Positions 33,660 through 43,527 of a DNA stretch of 64,000 nt are shown here, piece after piece. The DNA lies in NCBI RefSeq assembly GCF_023169945.1, contig NZ_AP025591.1, forward strand, positions 5,266,481 through 5,330,480. Reading direction: 5' to 3'. Each line of letters begins with the position of its first letter. Positions within the stretch are counted from its first letter, which is position 1. The position numbers were made by a program, and so were the translations under genes. The DNA comes from Anaeromyxobacter oryzae. Lineage in GTDB: Bacteria; Myxococcota; Myxococcia; Myxococcales; Anaeromyxobacteraceae. The notes beneath the pieces were generated by a model that made no database searches, was not told where the DNA came from, and was given only the letters and a program-made list of their open reading frames with translations.

Positions 33660-35103
33660 CCCGCGCCTCCCGCTCGCGGCGCTCGCGCTCGCCGTCTCCG
33701 CCTGCTCGCTCGCGCCCCGGTACCAGCGGCCCGCGGCGCCCGTCCCGCCCGCGGTCGGCGCGGAGGGCGCGCCCGGGGCCGCCGCCGCGGTGGAGGATCT
33801 CGGCTGGCGCGACGTGTTCGGAGACGAGCGCCTCAAGGCGCTGGTCGCCCTCGCGCTCCAGAACAACCGTGACCTTCGCGTCGCGGCCCTCAACGTGGAG
33901 CTCGCGCGCGCGCAGTACCGGATCCAGCGCGCGGAGCAGCTGCCGGCCGTGAACGGCACCGCGAGCGGGACGCGCCAGCGCGTCCCCGCCGACCTGAGCA
34001 CGTCCGGCCGCGCGGTCACCGTGACGAGCTACACGGTCGGCCTCGGCGCCACCGCGTTCGAGCTCGATCTCTTCGGGCGCGTGCGGAGCCTCTCCACCGC
34101 CGCGCTCGAGCAGTACCTCGCGACGGACGAGGCGCGGCGCAGCGCGCACCTCGCGCTCGTCGCCGAGGTCGCGACGCAGTACCTCGTCGAGCGCGCCCTG
34201 GACGACCAGGTGGCGCTCGCGCGCCGCACGCTCGAGGCCGTGGAGGCGTCGTACGCGCTGAACAAGCGCACGTACGAGGGCGGCCGGACGTCCGAGCTCG
34301 ACGTGCGGATCGCCGAGACGCAGGTCCTGTCCGCGCGGATCAACCTCTCGAACGCGCTGGAGCAACGCGCGCAGGCGGAGCACGCGCTGGTGCTCCTCGT
34401 CGGGCAGCCGCTGCCCGCCGACCTGCCACCGCCGATGCCGCTCGACGCGCAGCCGTTCCTCGCGGACCTCCCCCCGGGCGTCCCGTCCGACGTGCTGCTC
34501 CGCCGGCCGGACATCCTCGCCGCGGAGCACGCGCTCCGCGGGGCGAACGCCGTCATCGGCGCCGCCCGCGCCGCCTTCTTCCCGTCGATCACCCTCACCG
34601 CGTTCGCGGGCAGCTCGAGCGCGGACCTCTCCGGCCTGTTCGGGAGCGGGGCCGGGATGTGGAGCTTCACGCCGCGGATCGACGTGCCGATCTTCCGGGG
34701 CGGGGAGCTCAGGGCGAGCCTCGACGTGGCGAACGTGCGGAAGTCGATCCAGATCGCGCAGTACGAGCGCGCGATCCAGGGCGCGTTCCGCGAGGTCGCG
34801 GACGCGCTCGTCGCGCGCTCCGCCCTCGAGGAGCAGCTCGTCTCCCAGCGCGCCCGCGTCGACGCCGAGCAGCGCCGCTACGAGCTCTCGGACCTCCGCT
34901 ACCGCAAGGGCGTGGACAGCTACCTCGGCGTGCTCCAGGCGCAGCGCGATCTCTTCGCGGCGCAGCAGCTCCTCATCCAGTCGCGCCTGGCGCGGCTCAC
35001 GAACCTCGTCGACCTGTACCGCGCGCTCGGCGGAGGCTGGCGCGAGCGCTCGGAGCCGGCCGCGGCGCAGGCGTCCGCGCCGGCGGCGGCGCAGGGGAGC
35101 TGA
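33652..35103 (+). CDS. RND outer-membrane factor lipoprotein (OprM/NodT family)
   Basis: A 483-aa TolC-like channel. A lipobox (AVSAC, Cys18) is followed by the RYQRP segment common in NodT proteins; two repeats of the efflux-protein domain contain PSDVLLRRPDILAAEHALRGANAVIGAARAAFFPSI. It completes the tripartite pump. The alternating Ala/Pro-rich tail is low complexity. Confidence 0.94.
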   Translation: MRSPRLPLAALALAVSACSLAPRYQRPAAPVPPAVGAEGAPGAAAAVEDLGWRDVFGDERLKALVALALQNNRDLRVAALNVELARAQYRIQRAEQLPAVNGTASGTRQRVPADLSTSGRAVTVTSYTVGLGATAFELDLFGRVRSLSTAALEQYLATDEARRSAHLALVAEVATQYLVERALDDQVALARRTLEAVEASYALNKRTYEGGRTSELDVRIAETQVLSARINLSNALEQRAQAEHALVLLVGQPLPADLPPPMPLDAQPFLADLPPGVPSDVLLRRPDILAAEHALRGANAVIGAARAAFFPSITLTAFAGSSSADLSGLFGSGAGMWSFTPRIDVPIFRGGELRASLDVANVRKSIQIAQYERAIQGAFREVADALVARSALEEQLVSQRARVDAEQRRYELSDLRYRKGVDSYLGVLQAQRDLFAAQQLLIQSRLARLTNLVDLYRALGGGWRERSEPAAAQASAPAAAQGS

Positions 35104-35120
35104 GGGAGCGCCTAGCCCGG

Positions 35121-35146
35121 TGGGGTCATGATTCCTCATGACTCCG
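35121..35146 (+). terminator. Stem-loop after the RND operon
   Basis: GTCATGA-TTCC-TCATGAC forms a 7-bp stem with a tetraloop, extended outward by four more pairs including one wobble. It begins 18 bp after the stop of the outer-membrane factor gene. No T-run. Confidence 0.6.
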
Positions 35147-35191
35147 TCGAGGGCGGCGCCTCACGCCCGAGCGGGCTCGGTCGGCGGACGT

Positions 35192-35293
35192 GAAGAGGGC
35201 TGAGAAGAAGAGGGGACGGCCGAGGCGGGGGCCGCGCTGGGGAAACGTCGGCCGTGTGGATCGGCCTCCAAGAAGCCTGCGTCGCAGCGACCG
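35192..35293 (+). repeat. Left inverted repeat flanking the HNH gene
   Basis: About 100 bp that recur, inverted and with small gaps, at 36745-36851. Shared blocks include AGAAGAAG, GGGGACGGCCG and GGATCGGCCT then CAAGAAGCCTGCGTCGC. The 451-bp gap 35104-35554 otherwise holds only the terminator and an apparently non-coding leader of the HNH gene. Confidence 0.75.
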
Positions 35294-35554
35294 CAGAGGT
35301 CGCGGCGGAGCGCGGGGGGCGCGAGCGCTTTCGGGGGAACCCAACCGATCGGATCGAGCGGTTGACGCTCCCTCGGCGGTCACGCGGTTCGCGCGCCGCG
35401 CTCGCACGAGGACGCCGCGCTCGCAGCGCTCCACGCGCGTGAGGCGGCGCGAGCGGCATCCGAACCCCGGCGCGACGCAGCGCGCTGATTCTCGCGCCAG
35501 CGCTCGAATCCGTGCGTTTGCGGAGGGTGAGAATTCGCGTGAGACGATGCCCGC

Positions 35555-36697
35555 ATGAACGCCCGCGACTCCTCGATCCGCCTCTCCGAGCTCCTCCGCC
35601 GCGAGCACCACGCGATGGCGGCCTTCCTCGTCGCCCTGGCCGACTTCGACGCGAAGCGGCTGTGGCTCGAGCTCGGCTACCCGAGCCTCTTCACCTACCT
35701 GAACCGGGAGCTCGGGCTGTCGAAGAGCGCGGCCTTCTACCGGAAGACCGCCGCCGAGCTCATCCAGCGCTTCCCCGAGCTGGTCGAGCCGCTCGAGGAC
35801 GGCAAGCTGTGCCTCTCCACCGTCGGCGAGCTCGCCCAGGTGCTCACGCCGGAGAACCGGGACCAGGTGATCCCCCGGTTCCTCCACCTCTCGAAGCAGG
35901 AGGCGCGGGCGGTCGTCGCTGAGCTGAAGCCGGTGGAGCGGCCTCCGCGCCGGGAGGTCGTGACGACCGTTCGCGTCGCGGCGCCGCCGCCGGCTCGCGA
36001 CCCCGAACCCGCCGCAGCGCTCGAGCTCGGCGCGCGGGCGACCGCCTGTGTCATTGCGCCCGGTTCGCCGGCAGAACTCGTCGATGCCAAAGTGGCCACA
36101 CGAACCGTGAACGACCCGATTTCCCGGACGACGCCGCCGACCTTCGAGCCGCTCACCGCCGACCTCCGCCGGATGCACCTCACCATCACGAAGCGGTTCG
36201 AGGCGAAGGTCGCCGACGCCAGGGACGCGCTCTCTCACTCGCATCCGGGGGCGAGCACCGAGGTGATCCTCGAGGCCGCGCTCGATCTCCTGCTCGACCG
36301 GGCCAAGAAGCGGAAGGGCCTGGTCGAGAAGCCCCGGCGCGCGCGGCGGCCGTCCAAGCCGGACCACCTCCCGGCGCAGGTGAAGCGGGCGGTCTGGGTC
36401 CGGGACGGCGGCTGCTGCCAATGGGCTCTCGAGAACGGCGGCGTCTGCGGCTCGCGCCACCGTCTCCAGTACGATCACATCCAGCCGAAGGCCCTGGGCG
36501 GCCCATCGACGATCGAGAACGTTCGCCTCCTCTGCGCTCGCCACAACTTGCTCGCCGCACGGAAGATCTTCGGCGATGCATGGATGGACAGGTACGCGCC
36601 GGCCCGCAAGGCGACTGCGGTGACGGGACGCCGCGACGCCGGCTCGGCGGGTGCGCGCTTCGACGTTCCCGCCTCGGCTCTGACCGGCCCACCCTGA
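35555..36697 (+). CDS. HNH-endonuclease-domain protein
   Basis: A 380-aa protein. The N-terminal helical region (ELLRREHHAMAAFLVALADFD ... SLFTYLNRELGLSKSAAFYRKTAAELI) resembles the DUF222-like part of repetitive HNH proteins; a variable Ala/Pro-rich linker spans about 140-200; the C-terminal HNH fold contains WVRDGGCCQW, the LQYDHIQPKALGG catalytic motif and NVRLLCARHNLL. Such genes are often multicopy in myxobacteria. The flanking inverted repeats suggest it has moved as a unit. The ATG follows a weak purine-rich leader. Confidence 0.88.
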   Translation: MNARDSSIRLSELLRREHHAMAAFLVALADFDAKRLWLELGYPSLFTYLNRELGLSKSAAFYRKTAAELIQRFPELVEPLEDGKLCLSTVGELAQVLTPENRDQVIPRFLHLSKQEARAVVAELKPVERPPRREVVTTVRVAAPPPARDPEPAAALELGARATACVIAPGSPAELVDAKVATRTVNDPISRTTPPTFEPLTADLRRMHLTITKRFEAKVADARDALSHSHPGASTEVILEAALDLLLDRAKKRKGLVEKPRRARRPSKPDHLPAQVKRAVWVRDGGCCQWALENGGVCGSRHRLQYDHIQPKALGGPSTIENVRLLCARHNLLAARKIFGDAWMDRYAPARKATAVTGRRDAGSAGARFDVPASALTGPP

Positions 36698-36744
36698 ACC
36701 ATCGGCGCGCGCGGAAGTGCCACCCGGATCCTCCGGCCGGCCGG

Positions 36745-36851
36745 GCTCATCGCCGTCGTCGCGACGCAGGCTTCTTGCAGGCCGATCCCCGCGGCGGCGT
36801 CTCGTCCCCGCGGCGCCGCCCCGGCCGTCCCCCTTCTTCTAGAGCCCCTTC
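36745..36851 (-). repeat. Right inverted repeat flanking the HNH gene
   Basis: This is the inverted partner of 35192-35293. Read on the minus strand it carries GGATCGGCCTGCAAGAAGCC and TGCGTCGCGAC in the same order as the left copy. Identity is high in blocks, with short indels between them. Confidence 0.75.
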
Positions 36852-36926
36852 CCCGCTCGCCCACCGGTCGCGCAGGTCCCGGCGGTCACGAGGCCGACGC
36901 GTCGGGCCGCATAGACACGTGACGAA

Positions 36927-38372
36927 TCACGAGCCCGGTGGGGGAGGGGGCATCGCCAGCGAGCCGCTCCACCCGCCGCCCAGCGCCTTCGCGAGGAGGA
37001 CGCTCGCGACGAAGCGTCGGCCCTGCACGGCGACCGCCGCGCGCTCGTTCGCGAGCGCCGCGCTCTGGGCGGTGAGCACCTCGAGGTACGTCGTGACGCC
37101 GCCCTCGTACCGGGTCTGCGACAGCACGAGAGATCGCTCGGCCGCGGCGACCGCGGCCGATTGCGTCTCCGCCTCGTCGGAGAGCACCCGCAGCGCGGAG
37201 AGATCGTCCTCCACCTCCTCGAACGCCGTGAGCGCCGCCTGCCGGTAGGTCGCGACGGCGCCGTCGTAAGCCGCCACGGCCTCCTCCGAAAGCGCCTTGC
37301 GCCTCCCGCCGTCGAACAAGGTCTCGGAGAGGCTGGCGCCGAGGGTCCAGAGGACGCTCGCGGGCGAGATCAGCGTCCGCAGCGCGGCGCTCTCGAACCC
37401 GCCCGTCCCGGTCAGCGCGATCGAGGGGAGGTACGCCGAGCGCGCGACGCCGATCTGCGCGCTCGCCGCGGCGACCCTCCGCTCCGCGCCGACGAGGTCG
37501 GGCCGGCGCTCCAGCAGGGCGGAAGGCAAGCCCACCGGGATCTGGGGCGGCGTCGCCTCGAGGGGCGTGCGCGGGAGGTCGAAGGTCGGAGCGGAGACCC
37601 CGACGAGCGTGGCGATGGCGTGCTCGAGCTGGGCCCGCTGTTCCTGCAGGTCGATCTCGGACGACCGCGTGGACTCGAGCTGCGTCCGCGCCTGCGCGAG
37701 ATCCACCTCGGGAGCGACGCCCCCCTCGTAGCGCACCTGGGTCAGCTCGAGCGCGGCCTCGTAGCTCTTCACCGTGCGCTCCAGCAACCGCTCCTGGGCG
37801 TCGACCGTGCGGAGCTGGAACCAGTCCATCGCCAGCTCGGCCTGCAGGCTCAGCCGCACCGTGGCGACGTCCGCCGCGCTCGCCTCCGCGCTCGCGCGGC
37901 CACCCTCGACCGTGCGCCGGACCCGGCCCCACACGTCGAGCTCGTAGGACATGTCGAGGGGGACCACGAAGTCGTCGTACGGCCCCGCCGCGCCGAGGTT
38001 CTGGGGGCGGTTCCGCGACAGCCGCTCCCGGGTGGCCGAGAAGCCCGCGGTCACGATCGGCAGGTACCCGGCCCGGTCGTACTGCGCGAGCGCGCGCGCC
38101 TGGCGAAACGCGGCGACCGCCGCCTTCAGGGTCTCGCTCGACACGTCGATCCGCGCCTCGAGGGAGTCGAGCCGGGCGTCGCCGAAGATCCTCCACCACC
38201 CGCTCGGCAGCGTCCCGTCGCCGTCTCCACCCGGCCGCTGCGCCCGGACGCCCTGGAAGGCCGCCGGCGCCGCCACGCCTGGCCTGGTGTAGTTCGGCCC
38301 CACGGCGCAGGCGGCCAGCACCATCGACGCCACCGCGACCCAGGGCCCGTGCGCGAGGGTCCCCCGGATCAT
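36927..38372 (-). CDS. Outer-membrane efflux lipoprotein (NodT family), second RND system
   Basis: A 481-aa TolC-type factor. Start taken at MIRGTL, giving a signal peptide with lipobox VLAAC (Cys22) followed by AVGPNYTRP, the classic NodT N-terminus; the frame extends further upstream but without similarity. It contains the repeat ALLERRPDLVGAERRVAAASAQIGVARSAYLPSI. It is the last gene of a minus-strand adaptor/pump/channel set. It is clearly different from the channel at 33652. Confidence 0.93.
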   Translation of the reverse strand: MIRGTLAHGPWVAVASMVLAACAVGPNYTRPGVAAPAAFQGVRAQRPGGDGDGTLPSGWWRIFGDARLDSLEARIDVSSETLKAAVAAFRQARALAQYDRAGYLPIVTAGFSATRERLSRNRPQNLGAAGPYDDFVVPLDMSYELDVWGRVRRTVEGGRASAEASAADVATVRLSLQAELAMDWFQLRTVDAQERLLERTVKSYEAALELTQVRYEGGVAPEVDLAQARTQLESTRSSEIDLQEQRAQLEHAIATLVGVSAPTFDLPRTPLEATPPQIPVGLPSALLERRPDLVGAERRVAAASAQIGVARSAYLPSIALTGTGGFESAALRTLISPASVLWTLGASLSETLFDGGRRKALSEEAVAAYDGAVATYRQAALTAFEEVEDDLSALRVLSDEAETQSAAVAAAERSLVLSQTRYEGGVTTYLEVLTAQSAALANERAAVAVQGRRFVASVLLAKALGGGWSGSLAMPPPPPGS

Positions 38373-38400
38373 CGCTCGTTCCCGTTGCACGTCTTGCTCC

Positions 38401-39603
38401 CTATCCCGCCTGCCGCGACACGCGCACCAGCTCACCGGGCGCGATGGAGTCCGGCGGGTCGACGATGACGGCCTCGTCGTCACCGAGGCCCGAGAGGACC
38501 TCGACCTCGTTGCCGAGATCGCGACCCGTCTCGATCGGTCGAAGGACCGCCTTGCCGCCGGCGTCGACGGTGGCCACGCGCAGCCCCTCCGAGCGGAAGA
38601 GCAGCGCGGCGACGGGCAGCAGGTACGTCGGCGCGCCTCGGCTGGCGCCGAGGTGGATCACCGCGTACGAGCCGGGCATCAGGTCGCCGTCCGGGTTCGG
38701 CACCGAGAACTCGGCGAGGAGCGTGCGAGAGCTCGGGTCGATGGCCTGGGTGGTCCGGCGCAGCACCGCCTGGAACCTGCGGCCCGGGAACTCCGTCAAG
38801 GTGAGGACCGCCGTCATCCCGAGCTTCACCGACCGCGAATACGTCTCCGGGACGTTGACGTACACGCGCATCGTGCGCGTGTCCGCGACGTGGAACAGCT
38901 CCCGGGTGGGGCCGCCGCTGCTGCCCGCGTCGATGAGCGCCCCGACGTCCGTGTTGCGGACCGTGACGATCCCGTCGAACGGCGCGTAGACCTTCTCGAA
39001 CCGCTGCAGGTCCTCGAGCCGCCGGACGTTCGCCACCGCGGCCTGCACCGTCGCGCGCTGCGCCGCGAAGTTGCCGTGAGCGTTGTCCGCGTCCTGGCTG
39101 GAGACCCCGTGCCGCTCGAGGAGCCGCTGGTACCGGGTGTCCGTGGTGGCCGCCAGCCGGTAGTTGGCCTGCGCCGTGGCGAGCTGGGAGCGAGCCTGGC
39201 GAAGCTGCTCGTCGACCTCGGGAGCCTCGATCTCGGCGAGGAGCTCGCCCGCCCGGACATGGGATCCGATGTCGAAGTGCCAGCGCTTCAGGTAGCCGCT
39301 CGTGCGCGCGTAGATCGGCGCGTCGGTGTACGCCTGGACCGTCGCGGGCAACGACAGGTCCACGACGTCCGACGCACGCCTGGGGCGGACCACCGACACC
39401 GTCGGGACGGCCAGGTACCTGGTCTCCGCGGCGACGGCGGCCTCGTCGTGCCGGCGGGCGAGGCCGCGACCCGCGATCACCGGACCCACGACCGTGAACA
39501 GGCCGGCCGCGAGCAACCGTCCCCACCTGCGTGAGCCCGCAGGGCGCGCGGGAGGCGGGCCGTCGGATGCGACGCGAAGCTTCGGGTTGGGGCTCGTGCT
39601 CAT
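38401..39603 (-). CDS. RND periplasmic adaptor, second system
   Basis: A 400-aa HlyD/MdtA-type adaptor with an N-terminal membrane anchor (LLAAGLFTVVGPVIAG) and no lipobox. It has the lipoyl half GYLKRWHFDIGSHVRAGELLAEI, a helical hairpin, YAPFDGIVTVRNTDVGALI and a β-barrel. GGAGG precedes the ATG. It lies 26 bp after the pump gene and 28 bp before the channel gene. Confidence 0.93.
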   Translation of the reverse strand: MSTSPNPKLRVASDGPPPARPAGSRRWGRLLAAGLFTVVGPVIAGRGLARRHDEAAVAAETRYLAVPTVSVVRPRRASDVVDLSLPATVQAYTDAPIYARTSGYLKRWHFDIGSHVRAGELLAEIEAPEVDEQLRQARSQLATAQANYRLAATTDTRYQRLLERHGVSSQDADNAHGNFAAQRATVQAAVANVRRLEDLQRFEKVYAPFDGIVTVRNTDVGALIDAGSSGGPTRELFHVADTRTMRVYVNVPETYSRSVKLGMTAVLTLTEFPGRRFQAVLRRTTQAIDPSSRTLLAEFSVPNPDGDLMPGSYAVIHLGASRGAPTYLLPVAALLFRSEGLRVATVDAGGKAVLRPIETGRDLGNEVEVLSGLGDDEAVIVDPPDSIAPGELVRVSRQAG

Positions 39604-39629
39604 GGGTACACCTCCGGGATGTGCGGTGC

Positions 39630-42600
39630 TCACCGGGCCCGAGCGGTACGGGCTCCGTGGATCGCACTGAAGACCGCGGGAACGAAGAGCAGCGTCGAGA
39701 CCGTGGCGAGCATCAGCCCCCCGATGACGGCGCGGCCCAGCGGCGCGTTCTGCTCGCCGCCCTCGCCGAGCCCGAGGGCCATGGGGGCCATGCCGATGAT
39801 CATCGCGAGCGCGGTCATCAGCACCGGGCGGAAGCGCGTCACCCCCGCCTGCAGCGCCGCGGCCGCGGCGGACGCTCCGCCCGCGAGGCTCTCCTTCGCG
39901 AACTGGACGACGAGGATGCTGTTCGCGGTCGCCACGCCCATGCACATGATCGCGCCGGTCAGCGCCGGGACGCTGACGGTCGTACGCGTGACGAACAGGA
40001 ACCAGACGATCCCGGCGAGGGCGGCGGGGAGGGTGGCGACGATGATGAACGGGTCGAGCCACGACTGGAAGTTCACCACGATGAGCAGGTACACGAGGAC
40101 GATCGCGAAGCAGAGCCCGGCCAGCAGCCCGGTGTACGAGCCGTTCATCGTCGCCACCTGCCCGCGCACGACCACGCGCGTTCCGCGCGGAGTGGCGCTG
40201 GCGCTGGCCTTCACGATTCGCTCCACGTCGCGCGAGACCCCCCCGAGATCGCGACCCTGGACCGAGCCGTAGATGTCGAGGACCGGCTGGATGTCGTAGT
40301 CCGACGCGACGGACGCGCTGGGCTGGCGCACGACGGAGGCGACGCTGCCCAGCAGCTGCGGCGCGCGGCCGCTCGCTCCGGTGATGGGGATCGTCTCGAG
40401 GTCCTGGAGCGACTGGAGCCGCTGCTGCGGCGTCTGGATCGCGACGGGGTAGGAGACGCCGCTCTTCGGATCGAGCCAGAAGGTGGGCGAGGTCTGGAAG
40501 CTCCCGGAGAGCGACACGAGCACGTTCGTGGCGGCCTCGCGCTGCGTGAACCCGACCTGATTGAGCTTCGTCCGGTCGATGGAGAGGTGCAGGCGGGGTC
40601 GGTCGAACTTCTGCTGGATCCGCACGTCCGCCATGCCCGGCACCTCCCGGAGCCGATGCAGCAGCACGTCGGCGAGGCGGCGGTTTCCCTCGCGGTCTCG
40701 CCCGACGACCTGGACGTCGATCGGCGCCGGGAGCCCGAAGTTCAGGATCTGGCTCACCATGTCCGCGGGGAGGAAGGCGAACTCGACGCCCGGGAACGCG
40801 TCCCGGAGCTTCAGCCGGAGGTCGTGGACGTAGCCGTCGGTGGGGTGGTGATCCGGCCCGAGCGTCACGAGGACGTCCGCGTCGGACGTCCCGATGGGCG
40901 CCGAGGTGCTGTAGGAGAGGTTGATGCCGCTGTAGGGGACCCCGATGTCGTCCACGACGGTCCGCAGCTCCGCGGAAGGGATCGTCTGCCGGATCACCTT
41001 CTCCACCTCGTCCGTCAGCCTCGCCGTCTCCTCGATGCGCGTGCCGGTCCGCGCGCGCAGGTGCAGGTCGAGCTGCCCGCCGTCGGTGGAGGGGAAGAAG
41101 TCCTGCCCGAGCCACGGGATGAGCGCCAGCGATCCGACGCAGAACGCCAGGAACGCACCGACGAACCCCAGCCGACGGGCGAGGCAGGCCTCCAGCACGC
41201 GGTGGTAGGCGTCGCGCGCGCCCTCGAACCTCGCCTCGAAAGCGGCCTGCGCGCGCTGGAACGGATTCCCCCGCCGGGCGTCGGCGGTTCGTTCGACGGC
41301 GCGGCGCCCCAGGAGGTGCCTGGCCATCGTCGGGACCAGCGTGCGCGAGAGCACGTAGGAGGCGATCATCGCGAACACCACCGCCTCGGCGAGCGGGACG
41401 AAGAGGAACCGGGCCACGCCGGTGTGGAAGAACATCGGGACGAAGACGATGCAGATGGACAGCGTGGAGACGAGGGCGGGGACCGCGATCTCCCGTGCGC
41501 CGTCGAGGATCGCGGTCTCGAGCTCCTTCCCCTGGTCGAGGTTGCGGTTGATGTTCTCGATCTCCACGGTGGCGTCGTCGACGAGGATGCCGACGGCGAG
41601 CGCCAGCCCGCCGAGCGTCATGATGTTGAGGGTCTGTCCCAGGGCGCTCATCGCCGCGATGGACGAGAGGATCGACAGCGGGATCGAGGCCGCGATGATG
41701 AGCGTGCTGCGCCAGCTGCCGAGGAAGACCAGGATCATGAACCCGGTGAGGCACGCGGCGATCAGCGCCTCGCGCAGGACCCCCTGGATCGCCGCGCGCA
41801 CGAAGATCGACTGGTCCGCGAGCGGCTCGATTCGCAGCGCTTGCGGCAGCCCGGCCTGGATGCGAGGCAGGAGCGCCCGGACGCGGCCGATCACGTCGAG
41901 CGTGGAGGCGCTGCCGAACTTCTGGACCGTGAGCAGGGACGACCGCTGGCCGTCGACCCGCACGATGTTCGTCTGGGGGGGAGAGCCGTCGCGCACGTTC
42001 GCGACGTCCCGGACGTAGAGGGTGCTGCCGTCGGGCATCGTCTTGATGGGCAGATCGTTCAGCACCGCGACGTTCCGCGGGCTGCCGTTCAGATCGACGT
42101 CGTACTCCAGGCTCCCGATCTTCGCGGTTCCGGCGGGCAGGATCAGGTTCTGGGCGCTGATGGCGTTCACCACGTCGAGGGGCGACATCCCCTTCGCCTG
42201 GAGCGCCGAGTTGTCGAGGTCCACCTGGACCTGCCGGATCTTGCCGCCGTAGGGGAACGGCACCGACGCGCCCCGGACCGTCGCGAGGTCGGTCCGCACG
42301 AAGTTCACCGCGAAGTCGTTCAGCTGCTGCTCGGACAGGCCGTTCCCCGACAGCGCGAGCTGCAGGACCGGCACGCTCGACGCGCTGTAGGTGATGACGA
42401 GCGGAGGCGTCGCCCCCGGGGGCATCTGCCGCATGACCGCCTGGGACGTCGACGTCACCTGCGCCACGGCGTTCGCGACCTGGGCGCCGGGCTGGAAGAA
42501 GATCTTCTCGACCGCGATCCCGTCCAGCGACTGCGACTCCATGTGCTCGATGTCGTTGACGGTCGTGGTCAGCGCCCGCTCGTGCACCGTCACGATCCGC

Positions 42601-42782
42601 GCGGCCATCTCGTCGGCGGACAGGCCGTTGTAGCTCCACAGGACGCTCACGACGGGGATGTCGATGCTCGGAAAGATGTCCTTCGGCGTCGTCAGGACGG
42701 CGAGCGCCCCGAGCAGCAGGATCATGATCGCGAGGACCACGATCGTGTACGGGCGCCGCAGGGCCAGTCGAACGATCCACAT
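39630..42782 (-). CDS. RND-family efflux transporter, second system
   Basis: A 1050-aa RND pump. The start is taken at the ATG 42782 (GGAAGGGAG upstream) rather than the GTG three bases earlier. The N-terminus is MWIVRLALRRPYTIVVLAIMILLLGALA. The TM4 Asp pair is D402/D403 (GILVDDATVEIENINRNLDQG). In the TM10 motif the usual Lys is replaced (GVATANSILVVQFAKE), unlike the HAE1 pump at 30459. This points to another RND subfamily; substrate unknown. Confidence 0.92.
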   Translation of the reverse strand: MWIVRLALRRPYTIVVLAIMILLLGALAVLTTPKDIFPSIDIPVVSVLWSYNGLSADEMAARIVTVHERALTTTVNDIEHMESQSLDGIAVEKIFFQPGAQVANAVAQVTSTSQAVMRQMPPGATPPLVITYSASSVPVLQLALSGNGLSEQQLNDFAVNFVRTDLATVRGASVPFPYGGKIRQVQVDLDNSALQAKGMSPLDVVNAISAQNLILPAGTAKIGSLEYDVDLNGSPRNVAVLNDLPIKTMPDGSTLYVRDVANVRDGSPPQTNIVRVDGQRSSLLTVQKFGSASTLDVIGRVRALLPRIQAGLPQALRIEPLADQSIFVRAAIQGVLREALIAACLTGFMILVFLGSWRSTLIIAASIPLSILSSIAAMSALGQTLNIMTLGGLALAVGILVDDATVEIENINRNLDQGKELETAILDGAREIAVPALVSTLSICIVFVPMFFHTGVARFLFVPLAEAVVFAMIASYVLSRTLVPTMARHLLGRRAVERTADARRGNPFQRAQAAFEARFEGARDAYHRVLEACLARRLGFVGAFLAFCVGSLALIPWLGQDFFPSTDGGQLDLHLRARTGTRIEETARLTDEVEKVIRQTIPSAELRTVVDDIGVPYSGINLSYSTSAPIGTSDADVLVTLGPDHHPTDGYVHDLRLKLRDAFPGVEFAFLPADMVSQILNFGLPAPIDVQVVGRDREGNRRLADVLLHRLREVPGMADVRIQQKFDRPRLHLSIDRTKLNQVGFTQREAATNVLVSLSGSFQTSPTFWLDPKSGVSYPVAIQTPQQRLQSLQDLETIPITGASGRAPQLLGSVASVVRQPSASVASDYDIQPVLDIYGSVQGRDLGGVSRDVERIVKASASATPRGTRVVVRGQVATMNGSYTGLLAGLCFAIVLVYLLIVVNFQSWLDPFIIVATLPAALAGIVWFLFVTRTTVSVPALTGAIMCMGVATANSILVVQFAKESLAGGASAAAAALQAGVTRFRPVLMTALAMIIGMAPMALGLGEGGEQNAPLGRAVIGGLMLATVSTLLFVPAVFSAIHGARTARAR

Positions 42783-42911
42783 CACGTGCTCCCTTCCGCA
42801 AGGTTCGGGGTCGGCCTCGCGCCCGTCCGGCCGCGGTGGTCGCGAGCCGCCGCACGGCGCGGCTCGCGACCTCCGCTCGTCCGCGGCGTCACGGCGAGGT
42901 CGGCTGGCCGA

Positions 42912-43268
42912 TCATCGCTGGTCCGAGGTGGTCGGCTCCGGGGTGGCTGCGGTCCCGTTGCCCTGCGGCTGTCCGTCCTGCGAGGTGGCCCTGGAGCCGC
43001 TCCCGTCGGCGGGCGCGGTGGCCTCCTGGGCGGCCTGCGAGTCGCCGCTCATGGCGGGCGTCGCGCCGGGCGCCGCGATCGCGCCGGAGCCGGTGCCGGC
43101 TCCCTGGCCGGCGTCGCTCCCGGAGGCCGGGTAGGTCGTGTCGTCGCTCGTCGCGCTCGGTGGCGGCTTCCCCGGGGCCGCGGCGTCCGCCGAGGCGTCC
43201 CCCGCCCATGCCCGCGTGAACGCCAGCACCGTCGCCGCCGCGACTCCGAAACGGATCCTCGTCTTCAC
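42912..43268 (-). CDS. Small exported low-complexity protein
   Basis: About 118 aa. The GTG at 43268 has AGGAGT five bases upstream and gives a clean signal peptide (KTRIRFGVAAATVLAFTRAWAGDASA). The mature part is rich in Ala, Gly, Ser, Pro, Thr and acidic residues with no predicted fold or motif. It precedes the second RND operon on the same strand (130 bp). Function unknown; it may be a periplasmic or surface protein. Confidence 0.55.
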   Translation of the reverse strand: MKTRIRFGVAAATVLAFTRAWAGDASADAAAPGKPPPSATSDDTTYPASGSDAGQGAGTGSGAIAAPGATPAMSGDSQAAQEATAPADGSGSRATSQDGQPQGNGTAATPEPTTSDQR

Positions 43269-43527
43269 GTGTGACTCCTCTCTCGGTGAACCGCGCCGCG
43301 TCGTCCGCGGGTCCATCCCGCCGGGCAGCGGCGCGCGTTCACGACACAGAGGTAGGGCCCGCGGCTCGCCTCCGGCATCGGGCCCGAGCCCCGAGATGGC
43401 GTGAGGATCCGGAGCGGCGCGACGCGGACGATCTGCCGACGCCGTGTCGGGCGAACGCTCGACACGGCGGGACGCTCGTGGCTCTGGCCCGTCCGGCAGC
43501 AGCAGCGGCGGCGCGGGGCGGGGCGCA

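Noticed and set aside
29109..34019. 1636-aa open frame on the minus strand
   Set aside because: It runs antisense to the RND adaptor, pump and channel genes; its composition (Arg/Asp/Glu/His-rich) is that of a high-GC shadow frame.
35555..36697. HNH protein considered as part of a defence island
   Set aside because: No restriction, methylase or other defence genes adjoin it; the flanking inverted repeats fit a mobile unit better.
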